Below are positions 1 to 12,654 of a stretch of 64,000 nucleotides of DNA, piece by piece. The stretch is taken from positions 8,999,272 through 9,063,271 of the forward strand of contig CM032666.1 in the NCBI GenBank assembly GCA_019095985.1, given 5' to 3'. The position numbers were made by a program, and so were the translations under genes. The DNA is from Streblospio benedicti. Its lineage: Eukaryota; Annelida; Polychaeta; Spionida; Spionidae. The notes under the pieces are model-generated. The model saw only the letters and a program-made list of their open reading frames with translations. It did no database searches and had not been told where the DNA came from. The stretch's first letter is position 1; every line of letters begins with the position of its first letter.

Positions 1-1078
1 GTGTAACAGTTCATATCAATAAAAATAAATAAAAGACAAGTCAACACTGAAGCCAATTGTCATGCATATGTTTCCCAGTTTTGGTCACACACTTTTACAA
101 TGGCAGGGGGATCTTACTTGTCTTGTGTAAAAGAACCACGCAATGTCATTATATTCTTTTCTTTGTGCATCAAAATGAGTTGAGCACATTTTTTTACCAG
201 CCTCTAATGCATCACACGCTCACCAGTACTGTAAAATTAAATGACATCATTCATTATACATGGTCCAAGTTCTTATTTACACTTTGCCCTACGAAGAAAT
301 GCTTTCTGGATTGGATATAATTTTCAAAGTAAAAGTACAAAACTTATAAATTATCCTGAAAGCCCCTTAGCCTTGACCTTAATATACATGCTTGTACGAA
401 GAGAATCTAATCTATTCACATGATGAAAATGTACTGAGGAATTACACAAAAATAAAAAAAAAGAAAGATCACTAATAAACCACTAACAAACTATTAACAA
501 ACGGTGCACTTCAGAAGGAAAAAAAATAGTCCATTTTTTATGATGGCATTGTTTAAAATGCTAATATAAGTGTATTTTCAATATTTTTTTAAAGTACATT
601 ATTGAAGGTTACCCGTTCTGTTGATTTAGCACCACTTCTCTACCCAATCCTCAACCTGTAGTGTTGGCCTTCATCTTCTGTTAAAATGGATAGTGCATCT
701 CCACTTGGACCCACATAATTGTCCAAATTTGATTGATTCAAAGATTGCAAATGAAATTAAAGGCTAAAGCCAATTTATTGCATTAATACACATGGTGTTC
801 CATGCTATTCTCATATTAATTGTGTCTCTATTAGCAATAATTGGAGGTCAATATTTCGTTGGCGTGATCAATATTCACTCGCATGACACGGAACACAACT
901 TCCATCCTCAGTAGACATAGTAAGAAGGTATATGCAGGGACAAGCGAAATTAACCAATTCTTCATCAGACATTCACGTAAAAGCCCATGGATGAGCCGTA
1001 CAGTTTATCGGATAGAGCTGTTTGTGAAATGAATATTGGCCACACTGTCATGAGGAAGTAACCAACCAGGTCTTACGT
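1..1078. other. AT-rich stretch without recognised gene
   Basis: No coding signal, RNA gene or repeat family was recognised. Confidence 0.5.
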
Positions 1079-1400
1079 GTGCCTGAGATTCAAGGTTTTG
1101 GTTTTATTAGGTACCTCCGTAGTAATGGTTGTGGTTTTGATTCCCCAACAAACAGGCGATATTGAACTTATCAGGTCTTTTCACACACATGCTTTATACA
1201 TGACATACTTAAAATCAAAGCCTTATTAATGGACAACGGTTTGAACATGTGCCTGACATTTAAGGTTTTGGTTTTATTAGATACCTCCGTAGTAATGGTT
1301 GTGGTTTTGATTCCCCAACAAACAGGAGATATTGAACTTATCAGGTCTTTTCACACACATGCTTTATACATGACATACTTTAAAATCAAAGCCTTATTAA

Positions 1401-2057
1401 CCCCCCCATTCTATTCAGGCCGCCTACGGCATAGTACGTCGGCGGAACGTGTTTTTGTAAATATTTTGTTACTAAAAATAGCATTTTTTGAATATTCTTG
1501 AATATTTTTGTTTAACACCGCCAACGAGCAAGACCGGCACAAAGAAGTCATTCCACTAGTGCCGCCCTGGGGCCACCGGTACAAAGGGGACACCACGGTA
1601 CATCGTCGGCGCCAAAAAGCCACGCCGCGGCCACTTTTCTGGCGACTTCTCCAAGAAGTTGCAGGATACCGTCGAGGCCCTCACCGTCCGCGGGGTTGGG
1701 GGTTCTATTGATTTCCTTTGATCTCACCGACACCGCTAAACACCGCCGGCGGCCTAAATGCACCGTAGGCGGGGTCTCACTGACACCGCTAGACATCGCC
1801 GGCGGCCCACCGCTAGACATCGCCGGCGGCCTAACACCGTAGGCGGGTTCAAAGCACCACCGGGCGGCCTAAATGCACTGTTCGTCGGGCAGCTTCAAAG
1901 AACCATTGGGCGGGGTCCTTGGCAACTTCAAATACACCGTGGGCGACATCAGCACGGTATGACCCCGCACAGGTTGAAATTTAGTTAAAAACAAAGACAA
2001 ACAAGACGGTATAGCCAGCGGTGTCCCATGCCGGGGGCATCAATAGAATGGGGGGGG
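1401..2057. mobile_element. GC-rich TIR element, 657 bp, TAA target duplication
   Basis: The left end CCCCCCCATTCTATT and right end AATAGAATGGGGGGG are perfect 15-bp inverted repeats. TAA precedes the left end (1398-1400) and follows the right end (2058-2060). The intact neighbouring tandem unit (about 1219-1235) shows the uninterrupted target CCTTATTAATGGACAACGG, confirming insertion with a 3-bp duplication. TAA/TTA duplications are characteristic of PIF/Harbinger elements; that assignment is inference because the C-run terminus is unusual. The interior is far GC-richer than the host DNA and carries CACCG...GCCGGCGGCC repeats; it encodes no transposase. Short frames on both strands are by-products of high GC. 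Confidence 0.88.
1735..1930. repeat. internal tandem repeats of the GC-rich element
   Basis: ACACCGCTAxACxxCGCCGGC + GGCC-type units occur three to four times, mixed with CACCGTAGGCGGG and CACCGGGCGGCCTAAATGCA variants. Confidence 0.8.
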
Positions 2058-2082
2058 TAATGGACCACGGTTTGAACATATT

Positions 2083-5000
2083 TCATGAAACAGTGACAAG
2101 GCACAATTGAGCTAAAATCAGCATAAATGTGAGGCTTGTTGTCATTTGAGCAGTCACAAGATAATACATCTCAGTTTGGAAAGCTATAATGAACCCTTTT
2201 GTTATAGAGGTTTGAATTTATACCAAACAATATAAGATCATGTAACTAAAGAAGTCTTATAAAAACATTGATTTTTATCATTTATCAATATGAACGCATG
2301 ACAGCACGATAGAAATCATAATATATTGAATGCGCATTATGTCAGGAAAGAAAATCTCGCTTAAAACATGAAGACCATTCCTTTTCAATCATTTATCAAT
2401 ATCAATCAAAGTCATTGGGTTTGACAAGTTTGATTATTTATTTGAATGTTTCATGAAGCTGACTCAGGTCTATATAATTGTCAATACTTTCGCTTGAGAA
2501 TATGAACCATTTCAATACATTTTTACATTATTTATACAAAAGCTATTTTCGAACCCGCATAATCGGTAAGATATACAAAAACCCTGTTTTTATACCCTTT
2601 GTTCTTAAACCTATTTTCACTATTACACTGGTATATCTATCTACTTGGTGTATCTAATGGTTGATCTATCAGATAATGCTCATTGCTCGCATTTACCAAC
2701 ATATGAATTTTTGTTGTCAAATAAACGCCAAATATTGTCACATCTAATAATGCCAAAAAGACCCGAATACAAGAGGACCATTAGTGTGATTTTAAATTTT
2801 ACATCACTCATTGTTAACATAGCAAACTCTCTCACCATAAATGTCCATATGTTCTGAGATTTTGGTCACATGAAGGTTTAAAGTAGACATCAGCAAATCA
2901 GACATGACAACGTCATCAAGATTGTTCTGCTAATGAAATTAGTCAAAAGGTTTTTCTTTGGCATTATGTGTTTATTGTCTTCAGAATACAAATGAAATCT
3001 TAGTATTATGCAAATACTCATTGCCTTAAACGTGTGTGCATAATCATAACATTTGCATGATGAAAAGAAACCTTTCATCGAGTACTGAAAGATGACTTTC
3101 ACACACATTAGTTTCCTAATGTCTTCCATCACCACCATTGTGTATGATGAAAAGTGGAGGAAAAAAATTCTTAATTGCAATGCAAAAGGGCGCCAAGACA
3201 TGTTTGTTACATGTACTTCAGGAAGCTCAGACTTGAAAAACAATGTCTATGTTGATAATGATCTGGTGTAAATTATGACATACTGAAAAATATGCTGATT
3301 TTTTTTTTAATTCTCAACATGACCATTAAAGAACTGGGTCATAATGCACAGGAACTGATCGCTTAACTAAATACTCCTATGACAACAGATTCAAATATGA
3401 ATATGTCTCGATACATGAACGTGGTAGGAAAATTGAATAGTTAGGGAGGCAAGGCACATGGCAGACAGACATCCACACAATTCAAGCCGCTGAAATGAAG
3501 AGGATGGTTGTATTCTAGATTAGGCAGCCACAATGCAACCTCAAATTGAGGATTGATTCAGGTCGGTAGGTAATAGGTATCATTAACCTTTTTTATAAAG
3601 AAATAAAGATTACAACACAGCATAATCATACACAATGTAGACAGCTTTTTGTTTAGATTTTTTAATGAACACCAGCTTAGAAAGTTAACTGCCTGGCCGA
3701 AGAAGAAACATTCACTCAGACATCATGTAATGATTGACGAAGCTCAAAGTATTGGTGCCAATCACACCATAATACAAGGAATGGCTCAACCACTCGTGCA
3801 ACACAACAAAAAACACTTGACTGGTTCAAATTGCCAAACTGAATAACAACTGTATCTACAGATGTGTCAAACGTGAGATGGAAAGATTGGTGCAGAATTT
3901 CTAAGTGTATTCACGAAGCTGCAAGTTTGTTACAAGTAGGTATATTAGCTATTGTATCAAAAACGGATAGAGTCCTCTAACTAACTTGTCAACTTATATT
4001 ATAATCAAGGTCATACAATGTATATGGCTATAAGATGGTCATGTAATTAAAAAACAAAAACAAAACAAGTTATGATATCAAATTAATGAAGAGCAAGTTT
4101 CAGCTGGTTATGTAAACAATTCTAAATAATACAAGGCACGAGCAAACGCCATTTCACTGTAGAATATGGCAACAAATGTGTAAATTGATCCGCTAAAAGT
4201 TTCTGACACATGCAAAGGGCAGCCCCTGCCCACAAGCCAACAAATTTATAGATCTGCCATCGAAAAATGTATATCTAAATGGCGAGGAGGCGAGAATCAC
4301 ACGTACATCAATGCTCTTCTTCCGATGAAAGCTGTACAGTGCAACCGGCTAATATTGACACCTTCAGGAGTCGCTGTACATGCCTATATGAGACACAGGT
4401 TCATTTTTGTATGATAATAACGAACTGAAGAAATGACCTATGTCCATACAGAGAGAGGTTGATACAGGTGTACATCATAAACAAAAGCAATAAATTAATT
4501 AAGACCGTGAGAACATATATATGTTGGACAATTTTCCAAGTTACAAATATCCATTAAGATTGAATCTTTATGGCAAGAGCACCTCTATCTAGACAAGACA
4601 ACCTCTATTAGACAACTCAAGTGGCCTCCACTGACATCAATATTGTTCTCAAGAAACCTGTAGTTGTGCCCTTGAGGTCTGTGAAAACCAAAGTGCTGAC
4701 TTCAGTGATACCTCATATCCATTACGGACGTGTTGCCTACTGAAACATCAGCCTAATTTGTCAACTTGTCAATTATGTTCAAATCTGCTGTAGCACTGTA
4801 CTGTGGAAAAGATATATGTTCGTGCAGAGCCATGGACTAGCATTACAGGTGGAAACTGTTCTGCATTTAGACTGGGTAAATTATGTTTTTCAGATATCTC
4901 GTGCATTGGGATCATTAATATACACCATGTCGTTTTCATATCCAACCCACTGAAGAATACTTGTTGCTATAGACAATTATGCTAATCACTTACAGCATAG

Positions 5001-7139
5001 ACCTCTAGACCTGTATAATGTAGGTAAAGTACCATGAAGCAGATTGTAAGTTTCATAGAACACACTTGGCTTAATAGTAATTCTTCCATGGACATAAAAT
5101 AGACAAGAACGATATGGAATTTTGTTTCAGACATTTTTAACACACACTTATAGATCACTATTATGAAGAAAAATGAATATTTCAGACACCATCATTTGGT
5201 TGCAAACTCCCTGGGGAGCCTACAAAATTACTTTTTCTATGAATTGCATCAATGAAAACAATGACACTTGCATTTGGATCATTTGTTTTGGGACTCAAAA
5301 ATTGAGTGAATACACATGTATGCCGTGGAGAAACGACATTTTCTATATCTAATAAACATCATAATATTGACAACTTCAGCAGGAAAAAACCTTCTGACAA
5401 TGTTGGCTGTCATTGAGCTGAGGTTATTTTTGACTGGAGCATGGTGAGAAGATTTATGAAGATTTCTAACTTGTGTTTGCTGGAAATCATACACGGAATA
5501 CCAATCACTTTTTTTATGTGTTAACTAAATATTTGTGATAAAAACTAGCTACAAAAACTTTCTATGTCCGACAACAGCCATATACATGTACAGCTGGTAG
5601 GGTTGTTTTCTTATAACAAAATATGGATTGATTGACATGAAAGTAAAAAGATACATTACTGCTGAGCTAATAATTTCTAAAATATTGGGTGAGCAAAATC
5701 AAACTTGAATATCATACACTAAAATTTGTCAAGCAGATTTTTACACAACAATCGAAAAACTATTGTCGCACACATTTAGGACTCTGCCATTATTATATTA
5801 ACTTCTGTAAAGAAATTTGAATATTGAATACATAATGAAGAGGCAATGGGAGTTGTGAGGGCGAAAAAATCAGCAGCCCAAGAGATAGTTACGTCACCTA
5901 ACATCAGACTCATCCAGCCCCGCATAATGTCTGCAAGTCTGAACATCGCACCAACCCTCACTTTCTATTACGTGAGAGCTTGTCGCTTTTATTAATGGAA
6001 TGACAAGCAGTCACAAATTATTTCAGTTTCACTGGGTGCTTTTTATTAAATGAAGATGAGAATGTTCGAATCTGTTGTTTATGAGGTGATTTTATGTATT
6101 ACTCAATGCTAGACGTGTAAGTACCGTAAACGACCATATAAACAGAAATGTGCTTTTAGGTTGAGGGCATTTATATGAATGTATACAATTAGATAGTCTA
6201 GATTTATATACGGTCCACATTTTGGGTTGGTCCTTGGATAAATGTTTGTGTACTGATTTGCATTACTCCTTGGATTCTCATTTCTTGGGTTCTGAAGTGT
6301 CTCTCAACATCGAAAAACTTACTCTATCCATGCAATTAAATGTGATAATGATAGACGTTTAGTCAGCTCAGAAAACGTGTGACGCAAGTTTCAAAACCTA
6401 AACAGATGGACAATGTATAAAAAGATTGGACACTAACGAATTTCATTAAAAATATTCCATGCACCAATCAGCTTTGACTAAGTTCATGAAGTATGGAAAA
6501 TATCAGCGAATGACACAAGCACTCGCCAAAACGCCGACGGCGATAATAGTAATAGAAGTTCGGCGTGTATTGATTAAAACACGCTCGACTGTTTGGCGAT
6601 TGTAAAAAATTACAACTGAAAGTCTAGTATAAACACTCGACCTCGTCATTTAAAAAATCTAAAAAGCATGTGTATATTCCGAAATTCATGGACAATGACC
6701 AAATAATTTTTAGAAATCTGTGTTGCTATCGTCAGCCATGACACCTGCAATGAGGCAGTGGCTATTTGTCATAATGAGTAAGGCTGGGTACGTTATGCTA
6801 AACAACATGGAATTGGCGCTGGCGAGTGATAAATGCACGGGTGTCGTCAGAATAGCGTCTTCTACTACAAAATGGTGACCGGTTACGATTTCTCTTAAAA
6901 ATATGAAATAATTATTGGAATTTACATGGATTAACAATGTGTCGTTGAATATTAATGATGTAGATCTGATGTAGGTAATATATATGACTTTTAATAATAA
7001 GACTGGTCACTTGTGTTTCGTTTGAAAGGCACATTTTGCACATCCAGTCTGCTATTTCAAATCTGTGTCTGTCACTGTGTCAGTAATCCAGTATTATTTT
7101 GCTTGTCACCTACAGCGCCGCGGAGGTGAGAGTGCACGG
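2083..7139. other. AT-rich stretch without recognised gene
   Basis: No convincing exon or repeat. A CpG-containing patch at 6520-6600 (CGCCAAAACGCCGACGGCG ... TGTTTGGCG) is complex and might be regulatory. Confidence 0.5.
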
Positions 7140-7190
7140 GGAGATGACACGGGGGGTGGGGGGGGGGGGATGGGGGGAAGGGGGGGGGTC
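7140..7190 (+). repeat. G-run cluster (potential G-quadruplex)
   Basis: Plus-strand G-runs of 4 to about 11 bases follow one another within 50 bp, adjoining the 200-bp tandem duplication. Four or more G3+ runs with short loops satisfy the usual G-quadruplex pattern. Confidence 0.8.
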
Positions 7191-7600
7191 ATAAAATCAT
7201 CCCTGATGTCTATACCTGCCAATACAAAAACTGAACAAAATGGGTTTATAAATGTTTTTCTCAGTAAGGGGCCTTTAGCATGTTTTATTTTTATTCCAGA
7301 ATCTTAAATTAATAAAGACAATTAACAATGCAATTGGCTAGTGTAAAACAAAAAAAAAATCACTAGACAATTCGTAAAACAAGTAGTCGCCGGAAAATCA
7401 TCCCTGCAGTCATCCGGTCTATACCTGCCAATACAAAACTGAACAAAATGTAATAAAGTTTATAAATGTTTTTCTCAGTATTCATATTCGTTTAATAGCA
7501 TGTTTTATTTTTATTCATAACAGAATCTTAAATTAATAAAGACAATTAACAACTTGCAATTGGCTAGTGTAAAACAAAAAAAATCACTAGACAATGAAGC
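7190..7600. repeat. tandem duplication, about 200-bp unit
   Basis: Copy 1 (about 7193-7370) and copy 2 (about 7394-7595) share AAATCATCCCTG, TCTATACCTGCCAATACAAA, ACTGAACAAAATG, TTTATAAATGTTTTTCTCAG, AGCATGTTTTATTTTTATTC, AGAATCTTAAATTAATAAAG and CAATTGGCTAGTGTAAAACA. They differ mainly by small insertions in copy 2. Confidence 0.92.
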
Positions 7601-7781
7601 TAATGTAAAAGTTTGGTGACCATAGGTCAAATACTTCTCCCAGTAGTGTTGGCTAAATTCTTCAATATTTTGAGGAGAGTGCTAGAATACCAAATGAAGT
7701 TTGGTGATGAACTCACTCCCAGGAGACAGAAAAAACACCAACAATAACTTCATCAAAAGTAATGCCAAAGTACACCAAAAT

Positions 7782-7965
7782 CTAAGTATGAAAAAAAAAC
7801 TTCTGTCATTCAATTTGCTCAATAGCTCAAGTAGTCTTGAATTATCAATTTGGGCCACGGACAGTGTGTAACTTCGTCCGGGGAGATTTCATTCTAGTGA
7901 ATTTCAATGGTGTATGAAAAAAAAAAACTTCTGTCATTCGCTGAATATATAGTGTGTAACTTCTC
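7782..7965. repeat. local duplication, about 130-bp spacing
   Basis: GTATGAAAAAAAAACTTCTG + TCATTC occurs near 7786 and 7912. AGTGTGTAACTTC occurs near 7863 and 7950, each downstream of one copy. Confidence 0.75.
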
Positions 7966-10779
7966 TATCATGGCAACGTCACACGATTATTGACTCTAAT
8001 CCATGGACCTAATATGCATTATACACGCCGCAACGTAATTGCCTCGTGTCTGGTGTCACTTGCAGGATCTCTTGGTACACAACTGGAAAACATCATGTGA
8101 ATTTGTGATACACAAGACTAATAACATATAAACATGGTTTGACACGAGCTCATGTCTGCAATGTGTATAGTGATGATAGTGATGATCATACTAGCTAGGT
8201 ATACTGTCTGTCATACACTACATAAATTACACTCAGTCACCCACTTTGTATTTGCAAGAAAAAGTAACCAAAACAGGGAAAAAATGCCTTATTAATTTGA
8301 CATGACTATTGTGCATTTTTAATTTCATCACAGGTACTGAGATTAGAACTCACGACTTTCATATCTCTTGCCCTCATTTATGATTTAATGTTAAGTACAA
8401 GGCAAATATGGTCAGAACATGAGCAGCTGATTAGAGAAAATTTGTTCTATACCCACTTAGTCTATTGATGAGTACCTCATTTGGAAAATAAATATATGTC
8501 TAGTAAATGTTACCTTTTTTTTTTCAATACAAAAAAACTGAACGTCTGGCAATCTCAAGTTACTGATATGAGCTCAAATATAAAAAGCACTTAGAGCTTA
8601 TTGATTACTCGCACTTCATGCTCTAAAAGGTGAATTCCAGAGTCATAATGAGTGAAATTGCATGACAATTACTCAACCATGACCCATCTATATACTGTAC
8701 GTTACAGACAGTGCCCTTATGAGAATATAGTAAACATACAAGTATGAGATCTTACTGATATGCCTTTCACTGGCAGAACAGTCATTTATGCCTGTCATTG
8801 CATACTGCAGCCTGGAATAAAGCTTACAATAAGCTAAAATTGATTGATGTATGATCTACATGAACGAAGCGTGCACTTTAATTTGACTTGTTGTCTATTG
8901 AAAAGCCACCAAACTTTTCCAGGAATGTATATCATGGACATACAACGTAGGATGCAAACCTCCAGTATTTAAAAACAAGACGAGGTACATAAATACCCTC
9001 CAGCCAGTCAATCAAACGAACAGATGCACGAAAATAATCTTATCAAATAAACGGGGCCAATAAATGACATTGCACTTCACCAGATTAACTTTATACCTCT
9101 GCAAAATGGTTACACGGCAATAACAAAATCATGAAACTCCTACTGCAGATAAGATAGGGGCTGCTTCAGTCACGACCCAATGAGCAGACTTTGATGGTCA
9201 CAGAGGGAAGACTTAATAAATGTGGCTGGGAGAGTAATCGGTACATCAGTTTATGTGTGAATGGACTAGAAGATTTAACATATTTATTCGCAAACTCACT
9301 GGATTTCTGTTTTTCTTTTTATCTTTTAAATTATACAGCTAATTTTGTTGAGATAAATCCATTCTTGTATGTAGTCTGAATATTTTCAGACATTATCAAT
9401 GTCTACCATCAGAAACTTCACTTCTATCTCAATCTTTATTATTTGCTTCTTTATATAACTGATAAACCTCATCCTTTATGAATATCACTGCCCTTTCATT
9501 TTATTTTTTTCTAAATACAATCCAGTACGGTATAAAAAATGCTAAAACAAGAAATATCAGTGTCATAACTCCTCAGCCCACGAAGTCAGAAAGTAAACTG
9601 ACATTTTGTCATAAATGAATGGTCAGGAAATCAACATATAGTTCCAACTTGTCCTGACAAGCAACTAACCACATCTGTGCACTAACTATGTCTGTGGTCC
9701 ATGTCAATCAAGTGTGACATCTACATCATCATGATCACTTGCTGTGAAGCATCAGTATTGAATTTTCATGGAAAATAATTCTACCATCAGTATTCCAATT
9801 AAAAGTTACAACATATTCAAGGACTATATCTAGGACACAATCATTACAAAATCTCCATACAAACAATTCGGAGAAATAAATATTTACTCCTACTACAAAT
9901 TTTGAACAATTGACAAAATTTCACAGGAATAAAAATCCTTTGAAGTCCATTAAAAAGAGCTCGCTCTTCAATGTGTTAAAGCCGCCTGCCGCATGCCAAG
10001 ATTGATCACTGGTGGCACAACTTCAGCATCTCATGTGATGGGATCAGGACCTGGCGAGTGATACACAGATCAATACCTTTCTCTAAACTGTGATCCGTGT
10101 ATCCCTTGGTCTTACATAGAAATGGCCATAATATCTAATTCCTTTTTCTTCTTTTCTCTCTTTTCTAATTGATTATTTATTTTTCATGCTTTTAATTTGC
10201 TTCCATACAGTATTTTCAACACTTTCAACATCTAGTGTGATCGGATATGGACCTGGTAAGGTATACAGTAATCCATATATATCTATATAAATAAAAACTT
10301 TACAAAAGAACATTCTATAAAAATAAATAGATCTCATTAGGGATTCCAAACAACAAATATCTCAATTATTAAGATGATGCATTACTTTTTCATGAATGCT
10401 TCAATTTTCCTGAAGAAATTTAAGTTCCACTATATTGTATTGTGAGCTCAGAGTTTTATTTCCATTTTCAAACTGTACTCTCATTCTAGTTTCAAATTTC
10501 ACCCGATCTTTATTACAGACATGACAATAGAAGGAAATGAAGAACTGTTGGAAGATGCAATTTCATTTTGACATATTGTCAGTTTATGAAAATTTTAGGT
10601 TACAGTACATACCATACGTACATACACAAGCGCTTAATTTAGCCTTACACTGGCAGGCAGCTACATATGTCATATTACTCTTGCACTTCATTTCCCCTGA
10701 CAGAGCATTACCCCCTAGATAGTCAGTGGCCTTCCTTTACCATCAATCCTCAGTCCAAACGCCGCTCCATACCGCACAT
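7966..10779. other. AT-rich stretch without recognised gene
   Basis: Apart from the repeat pair at 10.0-10.3 kb, nothing identifiable. Confidence 0.5.
9990..10285. repeat. pair of diverged repeats
   Basis: CAGCATCTCATGTGATGGGA then TCAGGACCTGGCGAGTGATACA (about 10022) resembles CAACATCTAGTGTGATCGGA then TATGGACCTGGTAAGGTATACA (about 10227). Confidence 0.6.
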
Positions 10780-11305
10780 TACCCGTCCGCTTCAATCATA
10801 TCACCTCCCACATTATTATTCCTGCTACGGAGGAGTGCTGTGCAAATCAGTCATCATGTTTTGGTCATATATAAGCCTCGAAATGGGGTCTGAAAAGTAA
10901 GGTTGGGATTCCTATATTCCTTTCTTTGAAGTTCTCATGTCCCTTCTGCTCTAATCGTATCACCTGCTAGGTTATCATTCCTGCTATTGATGAGTGCTGT
11001 ACAAATCAGTCATCAACTTTAGGCCCTCTAAATGGGATCCAAAAAATACATGGTACATCCTTATGCCCCTAAAATGTTCCCCTGTCAATATACTTTTAAA
11101 TATGGTGCTCACATAAATGAATATTATATGTCCATTGATAAGAATCTTGAAACATGCCTATAGGCTAAAAGAAAGTCTTTCGGCTGACACTGGCTAAAAA
11201 CGACAATGTCAATGTGTCATTTTTACCCCAATTATAACACCTGCTCTTAAATCATTCCACTGTATAGAAATCTTCCACAAATCAGTCATCATATTTGGTC
11301 ACAAT
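10780..11305. repeat. three spaced degenerate copies around an AAATCAGTCATCA core
   Basis: GCTGTGCAAATCAGTCATCA (about 10840), GCTGTACAAATCAGTCATCA (about 10995) and CCACAAATCAGTCATCATAT (about 11275) are each preceded by ATC/ATT-x-TATCACCT or TAACACCTGCT and ATTATTCCTGCTA-like sequence. Spacing is about 155 and 280 bp. Confidence 0.75.
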
Positions 11306-12323
11306 ACTCGATACACAGCTTCAAGCTCGTGATTGAAAGTAACAAACGATCCTGTAATCTGATGATAGCTGCTTTGTTCACAAATTACTTGAGCTCATGA
11401 TCAATGTTTGGGTTTTTATATTGCCATGATTGTGGGCGTTTATAAGGCCATTTTTGGTACATTGTGAGAATACATTCCTACCATGTTTTCATTTGTAAGA
11501 AAAACATTCACAATTACTTAACACAACCTATCCAACTTCTTGTTATTTATAATCATATATGGTAAGATACGGCTTACCTTGCCTGTTCAGCAAATGTCAC
11601 CTTTATTGTATTGCAAATGGGTACATACCTGGAAGAAAGAAAGAAAAAAACATAAATATCATATAACTGCATACAGACAGAGAATGTATATATTTCAGCA
11701 TTTTCCAAGAAACATAAAACGAAAACAGAAAGACTTTCATCATACTGAAAAACTACAATGAAAGTTGAGCAATCATAATTATAAAATATTAGATGACTTT
11801 TTCATGTGAACAAATCCCTGTTTTAATGCACACAATAGGAAATGAAGAATGCTAATGATGAGGACTTGTTCAAAATGAATGAACATATTCACATTTACAT
11901 ACTCTGGTCGTGATAGGAATCTCCATTGGACAAACGTGCATAATGAAAGAATACAGGAAACTGCAGAATGCTGATGGAATGTGCTCATACTTTGTAATGT
12001 CATCACACTGTATATAATTAGGGTACAACACTAATAATTAATGATTTTTTTAATAGTTAAACACAATATAGGACAACATTAACTTCTTTCTCGTCATTTG
12101 CCCAGCAGGCCAGGTGCCAGATGATAGCTAGCTAGCTACCTGTTTGAATATCGACAATAATTTTGTATTCAATGTCTCAAAGGTATGATGTAAAATGTTC
12201 AAAATTTATAATCCGTCTTGTAATGTCTAAAGAAGTTGTTTCTACTGTAAAACGAAACCGTCCCCATTGTGCAGTATAAATTATAGTCCAGTACAGCCAC
12301 CTTTGAGCCTACTTATTATTATA

Positions 12324-12654
12324 CAGTAGAACCTCCAACTTGGATTACTCCTATAATAAATCATTTTATCAGCTACCCAAATCTCCATAAACATAGAATA
12401 TCACGTTAGTGCCATTTGCATACGACAAATGCATCATATCTTATCCGACAGGACAAGTATCAAGTCAGTTCAAACAGGGGTGATAATCCACTCTGGGTTA
12501 TACAGCAGTTGTAGAGCTAATAACCCAGGAAAGTATGAGTCAATGTGTGATAAAACGAACAAGACCACCATAACCTCCATAAAAAGAGATCACTTCACTA
12601 TTGAGACCATTTGAGGACAGCTCCCTGGGTTGTCTGCATAAAGAGGTCATACTG
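12324..12654. mobile_element. pogo/Tigger-like MITE, 331 bp
   Basis: Bounded by TA. The left end reads CAGTAGAACCTCCAACTTGG and the right end, reverse-complemented, CAGTATGACCTCTTTATGCA. These ends match the 119-bp element at 32.98 kb. The interior has no transposase. Confidence 0.65.

Larger units (their letters stand above)
1079..2082. repeat. 170-bp tandem duplication, second unit interrupted
   Basis: Unit 1 is about 1079-1248. Unit 2 is 1249-1400 and resumes at 2058-2082 after the inserted element. The units share GTTTTGGTTTTATTAG, TACCTCCGTAGTAATGGTTG, TTGATTCCCCAACAAACAGG and TCACACACATGCTTTATACA with only a few differences, so the duplication looks recent. Confidence 0.92.

Noticed and set aside
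1548-1820. CRISPR-like short repeats
   Set aside because: The GCCGGCGGCC units are contiguous and degenerate minisatellite repeats inside a transposon, in a eukaryotic genome.
1411-1988. Overlapping open frames on both strands
   Set aside because: They lie wholly in the GC-rich TIR element and its tandem repeats; high GC removes stops in all frames.
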